Assembly (NCBI RefSeq): GCF_004912195.1
Contig: NZ_STGW01000004.1
Coordinates: forward strand, 274,809-338,808
Reading direction: 5' to 3'
DNA from: Nocardioides caeni
GTDB lineage: Bacteria > Actinomycetota > Actinomycetes > Propionibacteriales > Nocardioidaceae
Length of the DNA: 64,000 nt
Positions 1-8,770 of this stretch are shown piece by piece. The notes below the pieces were generated by a model that saw only the letters and a program-made list of their open reading frames with translations, was not told where the DNA came from and did no database searches. A program made the position numbers and the translations under genes. How positions within the stretch are numbered: the first letter of the stretch is position 1; every line of letters begins with the position of its first letter.

Positions 1-102
1 AACCCCGTGCCCCTCGAGACGGGGCGCCTGACCACCTTGATCACCCACCTGCGCTCCGGCGACCTCGCCGGCGCCTGGACCGCGATGGGGGCCACCCCGT
101 GA
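1..102 (+). CDS. 3' end of an unidentified gene (partial)
   Basis: Only the last 33 codons are in the window (frame 1, ending GDLAGAWTAMGATP then TGA at 100-102). The stop overlaps the GTG start of the following aldehyde dehydrogenase by 3 nt (GTGA), the usual sign of a translationally coupled operon. The visible tail has no diagnostic motif, so no function is proposed. It is probably another enzyme of the same catabolic operon, which is inference from the overlap alone. Confidence 0.6.
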   Translation, partial: NPVPLETGRLTTLITHLRSGDLAGAWTAMGATP

Positions 103-1565
103 CCCGACCGACCGATGCCGCCCCGACCCGTTACCGAGCCCTGGTCGGCGGTGAGTGGATCGACGCCGGCGACGACTGGCTGGACGTCCGCGACCCGTCC
201 TCCTGGGGCAACGTGATCGCGCAGGTCCCGAGCCTCTCCGCCGAGACCGTCCGCGGGGCCTTCAAGTCCGCACGCGAGGGAGCCGAGGAGTGGGCCGCGA
301 CCGGCGCCCTCGACCGCGGCGCCGTGCTCTTCCGCGCCGCGGCCCTCCTGCGGGAGCGGGCGCCCGAGCTCACCGCCCTCCTCACCCGGGAGAACGGCAA
401 GACCACCGCCGAGGCGACCGTCGAGGTCGCGAAGTCCGCGGAGTTCTTCGAGTTCTACGCGGGGATGGCCCGCCTGCCCTACGGCGAGCTGATCCACGAC
501 GCGCGCCCCCGCACCACGACGAGCGTCCGTCGCGAGCCCGTCGGCGTGGTGCTGGTGATCACCCCCTGGAACGACCCCCTGCTGACCCCGGCGCGCAAGC
601 TGGCGCCCGCGCTCTTCGCCGGCAACGCCGTCGTCCTCAAGCCGGCGAGCGACACCCCGGCGATCGCGCTCGAGCTCGTCCGCGCGCTCGTCGACGCCGG
701 CGTGCCCCCGCGCGCTGTCACCACCGTCACCGGCCGCGCGTCGGTGATCGCCGACGCGCTGATCGAGTCCGAGGAGATCGACGCCGTCACCTTCACCGGC
801 TCGACCGAGGTGGGGCTCGACCTCCAGCGCTCGCTGGCGGGCCGCAACCTGCGGGTTCAGACGGAGATGGGCGGCAAGAACGCCGCCATCGTGCTGGCGG
901 ATGCCGACCTGGAGCTGGCCGCCGACACCATCGCGGCTGCCGGGTTCGCCCAGGCCGGGCAGCGTTGCACGGCGACCAGCCGGGTGCTCGTCGAGGCGTC
1001 CGTGCACGACGCCCTCCTCCAACTCCTCGAGGAGCGGGCCGCGCGCCTGGTGCCCGGTCCCGGCGGCGCCGACGGCACCACCCTCTGCCCGGCGATCAAC
1101 CCCGGGGCGCGCGACGAGATCCTCCGTCACGTCGAGGGCGCCCGGTCAGAGGGTGCGCACGTCGTCACGGGCACGGACGTCGCCCAACTGCCGGACGACG
1201 GCTGCTACGTCGCGCCCACCGTCGTCGCCGACGTGACCTCCGACATGGCGATCTGGACGCAGGAGGTCTTCGGTCCCGTCGTCGCGGTCATGCCCGTCGA
1301 CGGGCTGGCACGGGCCATCGACGCAGCGAACGCCTCGGAGTACGGCCTCTCCGCCGCGCTCTTCACCCGCGACCTCGGTGCCGCCGACACCTTCCTCGAC
1401 CGGATCCGGACCGGCCAGGCGGCCGTGAACCTGCCGACCTCAGGCTGGGATGTCCACCACCCGTTCGGCGGCTTCAAGCTGTCGGGATCGGCTCACAAGG
1501 AACAGGGCCTGGAGGCCCTGCACTTCTACCAGCGCGTCAAGACCTGCGCCGTCCGCGCGATCTGA
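99..1565 (+). CDS. aldehyde dehydrogenase family protein
   Basis: NAD(P)-dependent oxidation of an aldehyde to the acid, cytosolic. The 488-residue length is normal for the family. Visible hallmarks are the nucleotide-binding turn FTGSTEVG, the general base Glu in EMGGKNAA (about residue 256), the catalytic Cys in AGQRCTAT (Cys290) and the late EVFGPVVAV motif. The GTG start is chosen because it overlaps the preceding stop (GTGA) and gives a normal N-terminus (RYRALVGGEWIDAG). The substrate cannot be read from sequence. The neighbouring importer and P450 operon suggest it finishes off an aldehyde made during breakdown of an alicyclic or aliphatic compound. Confidence 0.93.
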   Translation: MTRPTDAAPTRYRALVGGEWIDAGDDWLDVRDPSSWGNVIAQVPSLSAETVRGAFKSAREGAEEWAATGALDRGAVLFRAAALLRERAPELTALLTRENGKTTAEATVEVAKSAEFFEFYAGMARLPYGELIHDARPRTTTSVRREPVGVVLVITPWNDPLLTPARKLAPALFAGNAVVLKPASDTPAIALELVRALVDAGVPPRAVTTVTGRASVIADALIESEEIDAVTFTGSTEVGLDLQRSLAGRNLRVQTEMGGKNAAIVLADADLELAADTIAAAGFAQAGQRCTATSRVLVEASVHDALLQLLEERAARLVPGPGGADGTTLCPAINPGARDEILRHVEGARSEGAHVVTGTDVAQLPDDGCYVAPTVVADVTSDMAIWTQEVFGPVVAVMPVDGLARAIDAANASEYGLSAALFTRDLGAADTFLDRIRTGQAAVNLPTSGWDVHHPFGGFKLSGSAHKEQGLEALHFYQRVKTCAVRAI

Positions 1566-1686
1566 CGGAGCCGCACCCGCGGACCGACCCGACAGGCCGG
1601 GCGCGCGCCGGGGACCACGCCCCCGTGCCGCCGCCCGGCCTGCTGGCGCGCCCTGACGTGGCGCATTCCTCCCCACAAATTTCCTC

Positions 1687-1735
1687 TATTTGTCATGAGA
1701 AACTCTTGACGAACCCCGCTCCTGTGCGGTGAACT
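1687..1735 (+). promoter_or_regulatory. probable promoter with TCATGA site (site A) for the ABC importer
   Basis: An AT-rich block in an otherwise GC-rich gap contains TCATGA at 1693-1698, a -35-like TTGACG at 1706-1711 and a weak -10 candidate (TGAACT near 1730, 18-nt spacer). The same TCATGAG(A/G) block precedes a TTGAC(A/G) box at two other catabolic promoters in the window (about 10626 and 16061). Here the gap between the two boxes is 7 nt instead of 18. The binding protein is unknown. Confidence 0.5.
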
Positions 1736-1831
1736 TCACACGCCACATCACCGTGTCGCACGTCACATCAACCGCCGCTCAGTGCTCGTGATCGGGACCG
1801 CACCGCAGGGTCGGCAGGTACAGGAGGAATC

Positions 1832-2965
1832 ATGAACATCTCTCGCCCTCGCCGGCTGGCCATGGCCGCCGCCGGCGTCGTCGGCGCCGCGGCGCTCGCC
1901 GCGTGCAGCTCGGGCTCCGAGGCGAGCCTCGGGGACGGGGAGGTCACCCAGGAGGTGCGCGACATCGTCGCGACGTCGACCGAGGTGCCGACCTCCATCG
2001 TGCAGACCGAGCCGCTCTCCTCGGTCCCCGAGAAGAAGTCCGTCGCCTTCATCGTCTGCGCCGACCCCACCTGCGAGATCCTGGGCGGCTTCCTCGAGGA
2101 CGCGGTGTCGACCTTCGGCTGGGAGTTCACCGCGATCAACGCGCCCGCCACCGACTTCGGATCGGCCGTGCAGCAGGCCATCGACCTCGACGTCGACTAC
2201 ATCGCCGGCACCGGCAGTGACATCGCCACCTTCAAGACGGCCTTCGACGCCGCCGAGGAGGCCGGCATCCCCTACTTCAGCTGCTACTCCAGCGACGTGC
2301 CGGCCGGTCCCGAGAACAACCTCTACGCCAACTGCTACGACGTCACCGCCAACGACGCCTACGGCAAGGCCCTCACGTCCTGGATGATCCAGGACGGCGA
2401 CGGCTCGGCGTCGATCGGCGTCGTCTCGATCCCGGAGTTCCCGACGCTCGCCGCCTCCGCCGCAGCGGTGCACCGCTACGCCGACGAGCTGTGCGAGGCC
2501 TGCGCGGTCAAGGACCTCGAGCTCACGGTCGACGACCTGGTGTCGGGCGGCTCGCCGAACGCGATCGTCTCCTTCCTGCAGTCCAACCCGGACATCGAGT
2601 ACCTCTACCTGACCTTCGGCAACTTCGAGGTCGGCCTCGGCCAGGCCCTCAAGAGCGCCGGCCTCGACGGCGTCAAGGTCGTCGGCGTGCAGCCCCAGCA
2701 GCCCCAGGTGAAGTCCATGATCAGCGGCGACACCGACGCGTGGCTGGCCACGCCGCAGGAGAACGCCATGTGGACGCTGGCCGACCAGATGGCGCGGGTC
2801 GCGACGGGCGACTGGAACGTCGAGCAGGAGCGCGCCGCCACCATTCCGCCGGTCTACATCCTCGACAGCGTCGAGGACGCCGAGGCCATCGAGGACCTCG
2901 CTGACGGCTGGCCCGGTCCGGACGGCTTCAAGGACCAGTACAAGGCTCTCTGGGGCGTTGGCTGA
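1832..2965 (+). CDS. sugar-type ABC transporter substrate-binding lipoprotein
   Basis: Solute receptor of an ABC importer, anchored outside the membrane. The N-terminus is a lipoprotein signal: basic residues, a hydrophobic stretch, then a lipobox ending LAAC near residue 24, followed by a Ser/Gly/Glu linker. The rest resembles the type 1 periplasmic binding fold (Peripla_BP_4): KKSVAFIVC, DYIAGTGSDIATFK and VVGVQPQQPQV are typical strands around the ligand site. The ATG has a good ribosome site (AGGAGG just upstream). It is followed 2 nt later by the ATPase gene and then the permease, so the three form one transporter. Similar RbsB-like receptors take up sugars, polyols or other small organics; the ligand here is unknown. 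Confidence 0.92.
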   Translation: MNISRPRRLAMAAAGVVGAAALAACSSGSEASLGDGEVTQEVRDIVATSTEVPTSIVQTEPLSSVPEKKSVAFIVCADPTCEILGGFLEDAVSTFGWEFTAINAPATDFGSAVQQAIDLDVDYIAGTGSDIATFKTAFDAAEEAGIPYFSCYSSDVPAGPENNLYANCYDVTANDAYGKALTSWMIQDGDGSASIGVVSIPEFPTLAASAAAVHRYADELCEACAVKDLELTVDDLVSGGSPNAIVSFLQSNPDIEYLYLTFGNFEVGLGQALKSAGLDGVKVVGVQPQQPQVKSMISGDTDAWLATPQENAMWTLADQMARVATGDWNVEQERAATIPPVYILDSVEDAEAIEDLADGWPGPDGFKDQYKALWGVG

Positions 2966-2967
2966 CC

Positions 2968-4476
2968 ATGAACGCGCTCGACATCCGAGGACTCTCGAAG
3001 ACGTTCTCCGGTCATGTCGTTCTCCACGGCGTGGACCTCACCGTACGACGCGGTGAGGTCCACGCCCTCGTGGGTCAGAACGGCTCCGGCAAGTCGACCC
3101 TGATCAAGGTCCTCGCGGGCTACCACGCCCCCGACGCCGGGGCCACGGCCCAGGTCCTCGGCCGGGAACTGACGCTCGGCTCGGCCGCCGCGGCCGACCG
3201 GCTCAACATCCGGTTCGTCCACCAGGATCTCGGTCTGGCCAACGACCTGACCCTGACCGAGAACATCATGCTGGGGCGCCGCTACCCGCGACGTGCCGGG
3301 ATCGCGATCGACTGGCCGAAGGCGCGGCGCATCGCCCACGAGTGCATCAGCCGCACCGGGCCCGCGATCGACGTCAACCGCACGGTCGCCGAGTTCGGCA
3401 TCGCCGAGCGGACCCGCATCGCGATCGCTCGCGCCCTGCCGGACAACGACGACCCAGCCCTCATCGTGCTCGACGAGCCGACCGCGGCACTGCCGGCCCA
3501 GGACGTCGAGAAGCTCTTCGACACGATCCGCGGCCTGACGGCGGCGGGCAACGCGGTGCTCCTCGTGTCCCACCACCTCGACGAGATCCTGGGCGTGTCC
3601 GACACCGTGACGGTCCTGCGCGACGGCGCACGGGTCGCGACGGTGCCGACCGCCGAGGTCGACAAGCACAGCCTCACCGAGCTCATCATCGGTCGTGCCC
3701 TCAGCCGTGACGTCGAGCGTGCGCCGAGGGCGGTCGACGACAGTCGACCCATCGCCACGATCGAGGGCCTGAGCGGTACGTCCCTGCTCGACATCGACAT
3801 CGACCTGCGGCCCGGCGAGATCGTCGGCATCGCCGGTCTGACCGGCTCCGGCCGCGAGGAGGTCGCGGCGCTGGTGACCGGCAGGACCCACCGCGACGGC
3901 GGCACCGTCCGCATCGGCAGTCGCTCCGTCCCCTCGGGCGACCCGCGCGCGGCCCTGGCTGCCGGTATGGCGTGGATCGTCGGCGAGCGGGCCCGCTACG
4001 CGGTCTTCCCCGCCATGGACCTGCGCTCCAACATCACGATCGGTGACGTGGGTCGTCACCAGCGCGGCGGTCGCCTGCGCCACCACGACGAGCGGGCAGA
4101 GGCACGCGACTGGATCCACGAGCTCGGCATCGTCGCCAGCGGCACCGACGCCGACATCGCCACGCTGTCCGGTGGCAACCAGCAGAAGGCGCTCGTGGCG
4201 CGGGCGCTCCGGCTGAAGCCCGCCGTCCTGGTCCTCGACGACCCGACGGCCGGTATCGACATCGGGGCGCGCCAGCAGGTCCACGGCATCATCGCCGGCC
4301 GCGCCGACGAGAGCATGGCGGTCCTCATCACCTCGACCGACAGCGAGGAGCTGGCCCGGCTCTGCGACCGGGTGCTCGTGCTGGCCCGCGGTCGCGTCGT
4401 GGCCGAGCTCGCCCGCGGCGTGGACCTCGACGCCGCCACCATCGACCACACCCAAGTCTCAGGAGTACCAGCATGA
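2968..4476 (+). CDS. ABC transporter ATP-binding protein, two tandem ATPase domains (RbsA/MglA type)
   Basis: Energises import by the adjacent receptor and permease. The 502 residues hold two ABC modules. In the first, Walker A is GQNGSGKST (residues 36-44) and Walker B is LIVLDEPTA; its signature loop is degenerate (no LSGGQ; FGIAERTRIAIARAL instead). In the second, Walker A is degenerate (GLTGSGREEV), while the signature LSGGNQQKA and VLVLDDPTAGID are intact. One competent and one degenerate site is the usual pattern for this sugar-transporter subfamily. It starts 2 nt after the receptor stop and overlaps the permease start by 4 nt (ATGA). Confidence 0.95.
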   Translation: MNALDIRGLSKTFSGHVVLHGVDLTVRRGEVHALVGQNGSGKSTLIKVLAGYHAPDAGATAQVLGRELTLGSAAAADRLNIRFVHQDLGLANDLTLTENIMLGRRYPRRAGIAIDWPKARRIAHECISRTGPAIDVNRTVAEFGIAERTRIAIARALPDNDDPALIVLDEPTAALPAQDVEKLFDTIRGLTAAGNAVLLVSHHLDEILGVSDTVTVLRDGARVATVPTAEVDKHSLTELIIGRALSRDVERAPRAVDDSRPIATIEGLSGTSLLDIDIDLRPGEIVGIAGLTGSGREEVAALVTGRTHRDGGTVRIGSRSVPSGDPRAALAAGMAWIVGERARYAVFPAMDLRSNITIGDVGRHQRGGRLRHHDERAEARDWIHELGIVASGTDADIATLSGGNQQKALVARALRLKPAVLVLDDPTAGIDIGARQQVHGIIAGRADESMAVLITSTDSEELARLCDRVLVLARGRVVAELARGVDLDAATIDHTQVSGVPA

Positions 4477-5552
4477 GAACCAACGCACCCGCCCCCGAGG
4501 CACCGTCGACCCGCAACCTGAAGTCGGCCTCTGCCTCGCAGCGCCAGCCCCTGAGCATCACGATCGGGCGCTACAGCGCCCTCATCCTGTGGGTGGGCTT
4601 CACCGTGCTCTTCGGGATCCTGAGGCCGGACACCTTCCTCACCTCGGTCACCTGGCGCCTCACGATCAGCGAGGGCGTCGTGACCGCCGTCGTCGCACTG
4701 GCCTTCCTCATCCCGCTCGTCGCGGGCGTCTACGACCTCTCGGTCGGCGCGACGATGGGGACCGGCCTGGTGCTGATGAACTGGGTCGGCATCAACCATC
4801 CCGGGGTGCCGCTGTGGCTCGCCGCGCTCGGTGTGCTGCTCGCCTGCGCCTTCGTCGGGCTGTGCTCATCCATCATCATCGTGCGCTTCCGGGTCGACTC
4901 GCTCATCGCGACCCTGGGCGTCAGCCAGGTGCTCCTCGCGTTCCAGCTCTTCATGTCCGAGAACCGCCAGATGACCGGTGCGTTCGACGACGGGTGGCTC
5001 GACCTGGGCACCCGCCAGGTCATGGGAGTGCCGATCGTCGCGCTCTACCTCCTCGTCCTCGCGCTGCTGCTCTGGTTCGTCCTCGAGCACACACCCGTCG
5101 GTCGTCACCTCCGCGCGGTGGGCAGCAACCCCGAAGCCGCCCGGCTCGCGGGACTCGGTGTGGAGCGACTGATCACCGGGTCGCTGATGTGCTCCGCCAT
5201 GGTCGGCGGCCTGGCCGGCATCATCTTCTCGATGAAGGTCGGCACCTACAGCTCCAGCATCGGCCCGGGCCTGCTGTTCCCCGCGCTCGCGGCCGTGTTC
5301 TTCGGCGCCTCTCAGTTCGCGCGCCGTCCCAACGTCTGGGGCACCCTCATCGCGTACTTCGCGCTGGCGTTCGGCGTGAAGGGCCTGCAGCTGACGTTCG
5401 GTCCGGGCACCTTCTGGATCCAGCCGCTCTTCCAGGGCGCGACGCTGCTGATCGCCGTCGCCATGGCCAGCCGCGTCGTCGGCCAGACGCGGCGCAGCCG
5501 CCGGCTCCAGAAGGACGCCGAGCAGGGCACCGCGACCCCGACGGGATCCTGA
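4473..5552 (+). CDS. ABC transporter permease (RbsC-like, BPD_transp_2 family)
   Basis: Membrane channel of the importer. The 359-residue protein is strongly hydrophobic with about eight to ten predicted spans; the loop VGSNPEAARLAGL is the conserved motif contacting the ATPase in RbsC-type permeases. The first 35 residues are polar, an N-terminal cytoplasmic tail. The ATG overlaps the ATPase stop (ATGA). A strong hairpin follows 30 nt after the stop. Confidence 0.94.
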   Translation: MRTNAPAPEAPSTRNLKSASASQRQPLSITIGRYSALILWVGFTVLFGILRPDTFLTSVTWRLTISEGVVTAVVALAFLIPLVAGVYDLSVGATMGTGLVLMNWVGINHPGVPLWLAALGVLLACAFVGLCSSIIIVRFRVDSLIATLGVSQVLLAFQLFMSENRQMTGAFDDGWLDLGTRQVMGVPIVALYLLVLALLLWFVLEHTPVGRHLRAVGSNPEAARLAGLGVERLITGSLMCSAMVGGLAGIIFSMKVGTYSSSIGPGLLFPALAAVFFGASQFARRPNVWGTLIAYFALAFGVKGLQLTFGPGTFWIQPLFQGATLLIAVAMASRVVGQTRRSRRLQKDAEQGTATPTGS

Positions 5553-5581
5553 CACCGCACGCGACATCCTCCGCAACAGCA

Positions 5582-5613
5582 ATCCGGCCGGCCCCCGAGG
5601 GGGCCGGCCGGAT
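5582..5613. terminator. bidirectional terminator hairpin between convergent genes
   Basis: A perfect 15-bp inverted repeat with a 2-nt loop (arms ATCCGGCCGGCCCCC and its complement) sits between the permease stop and the stop of the convergent SDR gene. There is no clear U-tract, as is common in GC-rich actinobacteria. Confidence 0.8.
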
Positions 5614-5647
5614 CTGCGTTCGGGTGGTGGGCGGAGCGCCTGTCGGC

Positions 5648-6430
5648 TCAGTACGGCGAGGTGCCGCCGTCGACGTTGAGGAGCGCACCGGTGATGCCAC
5701 CGCCGGCGGGCCCGGAGAGCAGCACTGCCATCGCCCCGATCTCCTCGACCGTGTTCAGTCGCTTGATCATGGACTCGGCGGCATAGGTGCCCTTGTACTC
5801 GTCGTAGGTCATCCCGTTCTGCTCGGCCCACTGCGGGCCGACCTCGCGCATCAGGTCGGTCTCGACCGCGCCGGGGCAGATCGCGTTGCAGGTGATGCCC
5901 TGCTCGCCGTACTCGGCCGCGACGGCCTTGGTCAGCCCGTTCATCGCGTGCTTGGCGGCGGTGTAGTGGGCGACGGTCTGCTTGTTGCCGACCTTGCCCT
6001 CGACCGACGAGATGTTGATGATCCGTCCGTAGCCCTGCTCGCGCATCGGGCGCAGCGCGGCGCGCGTGGCCCAGAAGGCCGAGTGCACGATGAAGGTGAA
6101 GGCCTTCTCCCACGCCTCGTCGGTCAGCTCGTGCACCAGCGCGAAGCCGTCGCTGCCGCCGGCGTTGTTGACCAGGACGTCCAGGCGTCCGAAGTGCTCG
6201 ACCGTCGCGTCGACCCAGCCGGCGACCTGGTCGCGGTCCTGGGCGTCGCCCGCGAGGAAGAGGGTCCGGTCGGCCTGGCCGATCTCGGCGAGCGCCTTCT
6301 CCCCCTTCTCGGCCGAGCGGCCCGTGAGCGCGACCTGCGCGCCTTCGGCGAGGAGCGCCTCGACGATGCCCCTCCCGATGCCTCGGCTACCGGCGGTCAC
6401 CAGTGCGACCTTTCCTTGCAAGCTGCCCAT
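5648..6430 (-). CDS. SDR family NAD(P)-dependent oxidoreductase
   Basis: Classical short-chain dehydrogenase, 260 residues. The cofactor motif is TAGSRGIGRG near residue 13, followed by VNNAGG; the catalytic Ser is in ISSVEGK and the Tyr-Lys pair in HYTAAKH. It ends NVDGGTSPY, the normal C-terminal cofactor-side motif. The ATG has a strong ribosome site (AAGGAG) and lies 54 nt downstream of the acyl-CoA dehydrogenase gene, so it is probably the last gene of the minus-strand P450 operon. It likely interconverts an alcohol and a ketone of the substrate or its CoA ester (inference). Confidence 0.93.
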   Translation of the reverse strand: MGSLQGKVALVTAGSRGIGRGIVEALLAEGAQVALTGRSAEKGEKALAEIGQADRTLFLAGDAQDRDQVAGWVDATVEHFGRLDVLVNNAGGSDGFALVHELTDEAWEKAFTFIVHSAFWATRAALRPMREQGYGRIINISSVEGKVGNKQTVAHYTAAKHAMNGLTKAVAAEYGEQGITCNAICPGAVETDLMREVGPQWAEQNGMTYDEYKGTYAAESMIKRLNTVEEIGAMAVLLSGPAGGGITGALLNVDGGTSPY

Positions 6431-6484
6431 CGTTTCTCCTTCGGTGTGGTCGACGGGCCGGCAGGCGTGCCGCCTCGTCGGGGT

Positions 6485-7744
6485 TCAGCGGGGGATGTCC
6501 TTCCACGGGGTGTTCTTGTCACCCCGTGGCTCGGCCGGCAGGCCGAGGAGCCGCTCGGCGATCAGGTTGCGCTGGATCTCGTCGGAGCCGCCGGCGATGC
6601 GGTAGCCGGGTGCGCCGAGGACGTGCTCGGTCCAGGCGAAGGTGTCGGGCGTGCCGTCGTCGACGACGAGGGACGGCCCGAGGGCGTCGTGGGCGAAGTC
6701 CGACACCTGGCGCAGGCGGTTGACCCACTGCAGCTTGCGCATCGACCCGACGACGTCGGTCGAGGCCCGGTCCGTGGCCGCGCCGTCGCGGGCGAGCGCG
6801 ACCTCCGCCAGGGTGTGCGAGACGACGAGGTCCGCGAGGCGCTGGCGCAGCTCGGGGTCGTCGAGGGCGCCCGTCGAGCGCGCGAGCGCGATGGCGTCGT
6901 CGAGCCCGCCGCCGGTCTCGGTGTTCTCACCGCTCGACGTGCGCTCGAACCCGAGCGTGGTCAGCCCGACCTTCCAGCCCTCGCCCACCTCTCCGACGCG
7001 GAGGGTGTCGGGGACGCGCACCTCGGTGAGGAAGACCTCGTTGAAGCTGGAGCCGCCGGACATCTGCCGCAGCGGGCGGACTTCGACGCCCTCGGCGTCG
7101 AGGGGGATCATGAACGCGGTGATGCCGCGATGCTTGGGCGCGTCCGGGTCGGTGCGGGCCAGGAGCTCCCCCCATTGGGCGAACTGCGCTCCCGAGGTCC
7201 AGACCTTCTGCCCCGTGACCACCCAGTGGTCGCCGTCGCGCCGGGCGCGGGTCGCCAGACCGGCGAGGTCGCTGCCCGCTCCCGGCTCGGAGAAGAGCTG
7301 GCAGGCCAGCAGGTCGCCGCGCAGCATCGGCGCGACGAGTGCCCGCAGCTCGGCAGTGCGGTCGAACGCCCGCAGGGTCGGGGCGATGAGGTGCAGGGTG
7401 ACCGAGACGAGCTCGTGGGCGGCGGGTACGTCGTACTCGGCCTCGAGCCGGGCAAAGGCCTGCTCGAAAGCCGGCGGCAGGCCGGCACCGCCGAGGTCGA
7501 GCGGCCAGTCGATCGCCCCGAAGCCCGCCTCGTGCTTGCGACGCACCCAGTCGGTGAGGCGAGCGATCAGCGCCGCCTCCTCGTCGTGGGCGAGGTCGTG
7601 GAAGACGGCGAGCGACGACCTCTCCCCGACCGTGCCTGCCGTGCCGGCGGTCCCCCGCCGCGGCAGACCCTGGCGGGACAGCCAGTCGCGAGCCCGCTCG
7701 ACGAACTCCTCGAGCGTCTCGGTGCGGGCGGGGGTGAGCGTCAT
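6485..7744 (-). CDS. acyl-CoA dehydrogenase family protein
   Basis: FAD-dependent alpha,beta-dehydrogenation of an acyl-CoA. In 419 residues the flavin/substrate motif LFSEPGAGSDLAGL and the strand VTGQKVWTSGAQ are clear, and the C-terminal YRIAGGSDEIQRNLIAERLLGLP is the hallmark of the FadE subgroup acting on bulky or branched substrates such as steroid and terpenoid side chains. The start is directly adjacent to the stop of the upstream MDR reductase gene, with no gap. The N-terminal 60 residues are more divergent than the rest. Confidence 0.93.
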   Translation of the reverse strand: MTLTPARTETLEEFVERARDWLSRQGLPRRGTAGTAGTVGERSSLAVFHDLAHDEEAALIARLTDWVRRKHEAGFGAIDWPLDLGGAGLPPAFEQAFARLEAEYDVPAAHELVSVTLHLIAPTLRAFDRTAELRALVAPMLRGDLLACQLFSEPGAGSDLAGLATRARRDGDHWVVTGQKVWTSGAQFAQWGELLARTDPDAPKHRGITAFMIPLDAEGVEVRPLRQMSGGSSFNEVFLTEVRVPDTLRVGEVGEGWKVGLTTLGFERTSSGENTETGGGLDDAIALARSTGALDDPELRQRLADLVVSHTLAEVALARDGAATDRASTDVVGSMRKLQWVNRLRQVSDFAHDALGPSLVVDDGTPDTFAWTEHVLGAPGYRIAGGSDEIQRNLIAERLLGLPAEPRGDKNTPWKDIPR

Positions 7745-8770
7745 TCAGTCCTCCAGGGAGACGAGGGCCTTGCCGGTCACGGCACGCCCGTCGAGCAGGG
7801 TGAGGAAGCCGGAGAAGGCCTCGTCGATGCCGTGGCCGACGTAGGTCTCGGGGCTGACGACGGCGCCGCTGCGGACCAGGCCCGTCATCTCGTCCAGGAA
7901 CTCCTGCCGACGGCCGTCGTGGTCGCCGACGATGAAGCCCTCCATGCGCAGCCGGCGCCAGATCATCAGCAGCAGGTTGCGCGGCCCCGGCACGGGCTCC
8001 GTCGCGTTGTAGACGGCGATGGCACCACACAGGGCGATCCGGCCGTTGTCGCGCATGGCGCGGATGGCCGCCTCGAGGTGTTCGGCGCCGACGTTGTCGA
8101 AGTAGACGTCCAGCCCCGGTCGGTCCACCTCGGCCAGTGCCCCCGCGAGCAGGTCGCGCACCGAGCCGTCGTGGTAGTCGAAGGCGGTGTCGAACCCGAA
8201 GTCCGCCACGACCCGCTTCGCCTTGTCCTGGCTGCCGCAGCTGCCGATCGTCGTGCAGCCTCGGGCCTTGGCGAGCTGGCCCGCAATGGCACCGACTCCG
8301 CCCGCGGCGGACGACACGAACACCGTCTCGCCGTCACGGAGCCCGGCGATCGCGTGGAGGCCCACCCAGGCGGTGAAGCCGGTCTGCCCCAGCGCGCCGA
8401 GGTGATCGGTGGCCTTGAGGCCCTCCACGTCGACGACCTCGAGGTCCTGCGGTGCGAGGGCGGCGTACTCCCGCCACCCCTGCTGGTGCACGACGACCGA
8501 GCCGACCGGCACCGCGGGGTCGTCGGAACGCTCGACCACGCCGGTGGCGTGGCCCGTCATCGCCTCGCCGAGGGCGTAGGGCTCGACGTAGCTCGCGGCC
8601 TCCGACATCCGGCCCCGCATGTAGGGCTCCACGGACATCGCGGTGTTGCGGACCAGCAGCTGGTCGGCGCCGAGCACGAGGTCGCAGGTCACGACGTCGA
8701 CGTCGTCGGGCACCGGGGTGCCCACGGGCCGACGGACAAGGTGGACCTCGCGGTTCCTGATGGTCGTCAC
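7745..8770 (-). CDS. NADP-dependent MDR-family oxidoreductase (prostaglandin/leukotriene reductase type)
   Basis: Zinc-free medium-chain reductase that typically reduces an alkenal or enone double bond. Visible motifs: MSVEPYMRGRM near the N-terminus, TGFTAWVGLHAI, and the nucleotide motif SSAAGGVGAIAGQLAK. No zinc-ligand cysteines are present. I use the GTG at 8768-8770 (VTTIRNREVHLVRRP), which matches the family N-terminus and overlaps the P450 stop by 4 nt (GTGA); the open frame extends further upstream but that extension is antisense-biased low-complexity sequence. About 341 residues. Second to third step of the P450 operon. Confidence 0.9.
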   Translation of the reverse strand: MTTIRNREVHLVRRPVGTPVPDDVDVVTCDLVLGADQLLVRNTAMSVEPYMRGRMSEAASYVEPYALGEAMTGHATGVVERSDDPAVPVGSVVVHQQGWREYAALAPQDLEVVDVEGLKATDHLGALGQTGFTAWVGLHAIAGLRDGETVFVSSAAGGVGAIAGQLAKARGCTTIGSCGSQDKAKRVVADFGFDTAFDYHDGSVRDLLAGALAEVDRPGLDVYFDNVGAEHLEAAIRAMRDNGRIALCGAIAVYNATEPVPGPRNLLLMIWRRLRMEGFIVGDHDGRRQEFLDEMTGLVRSGAVVSPETYVGHGIDEAFSGFLTLLDGRAVTGKALVSLED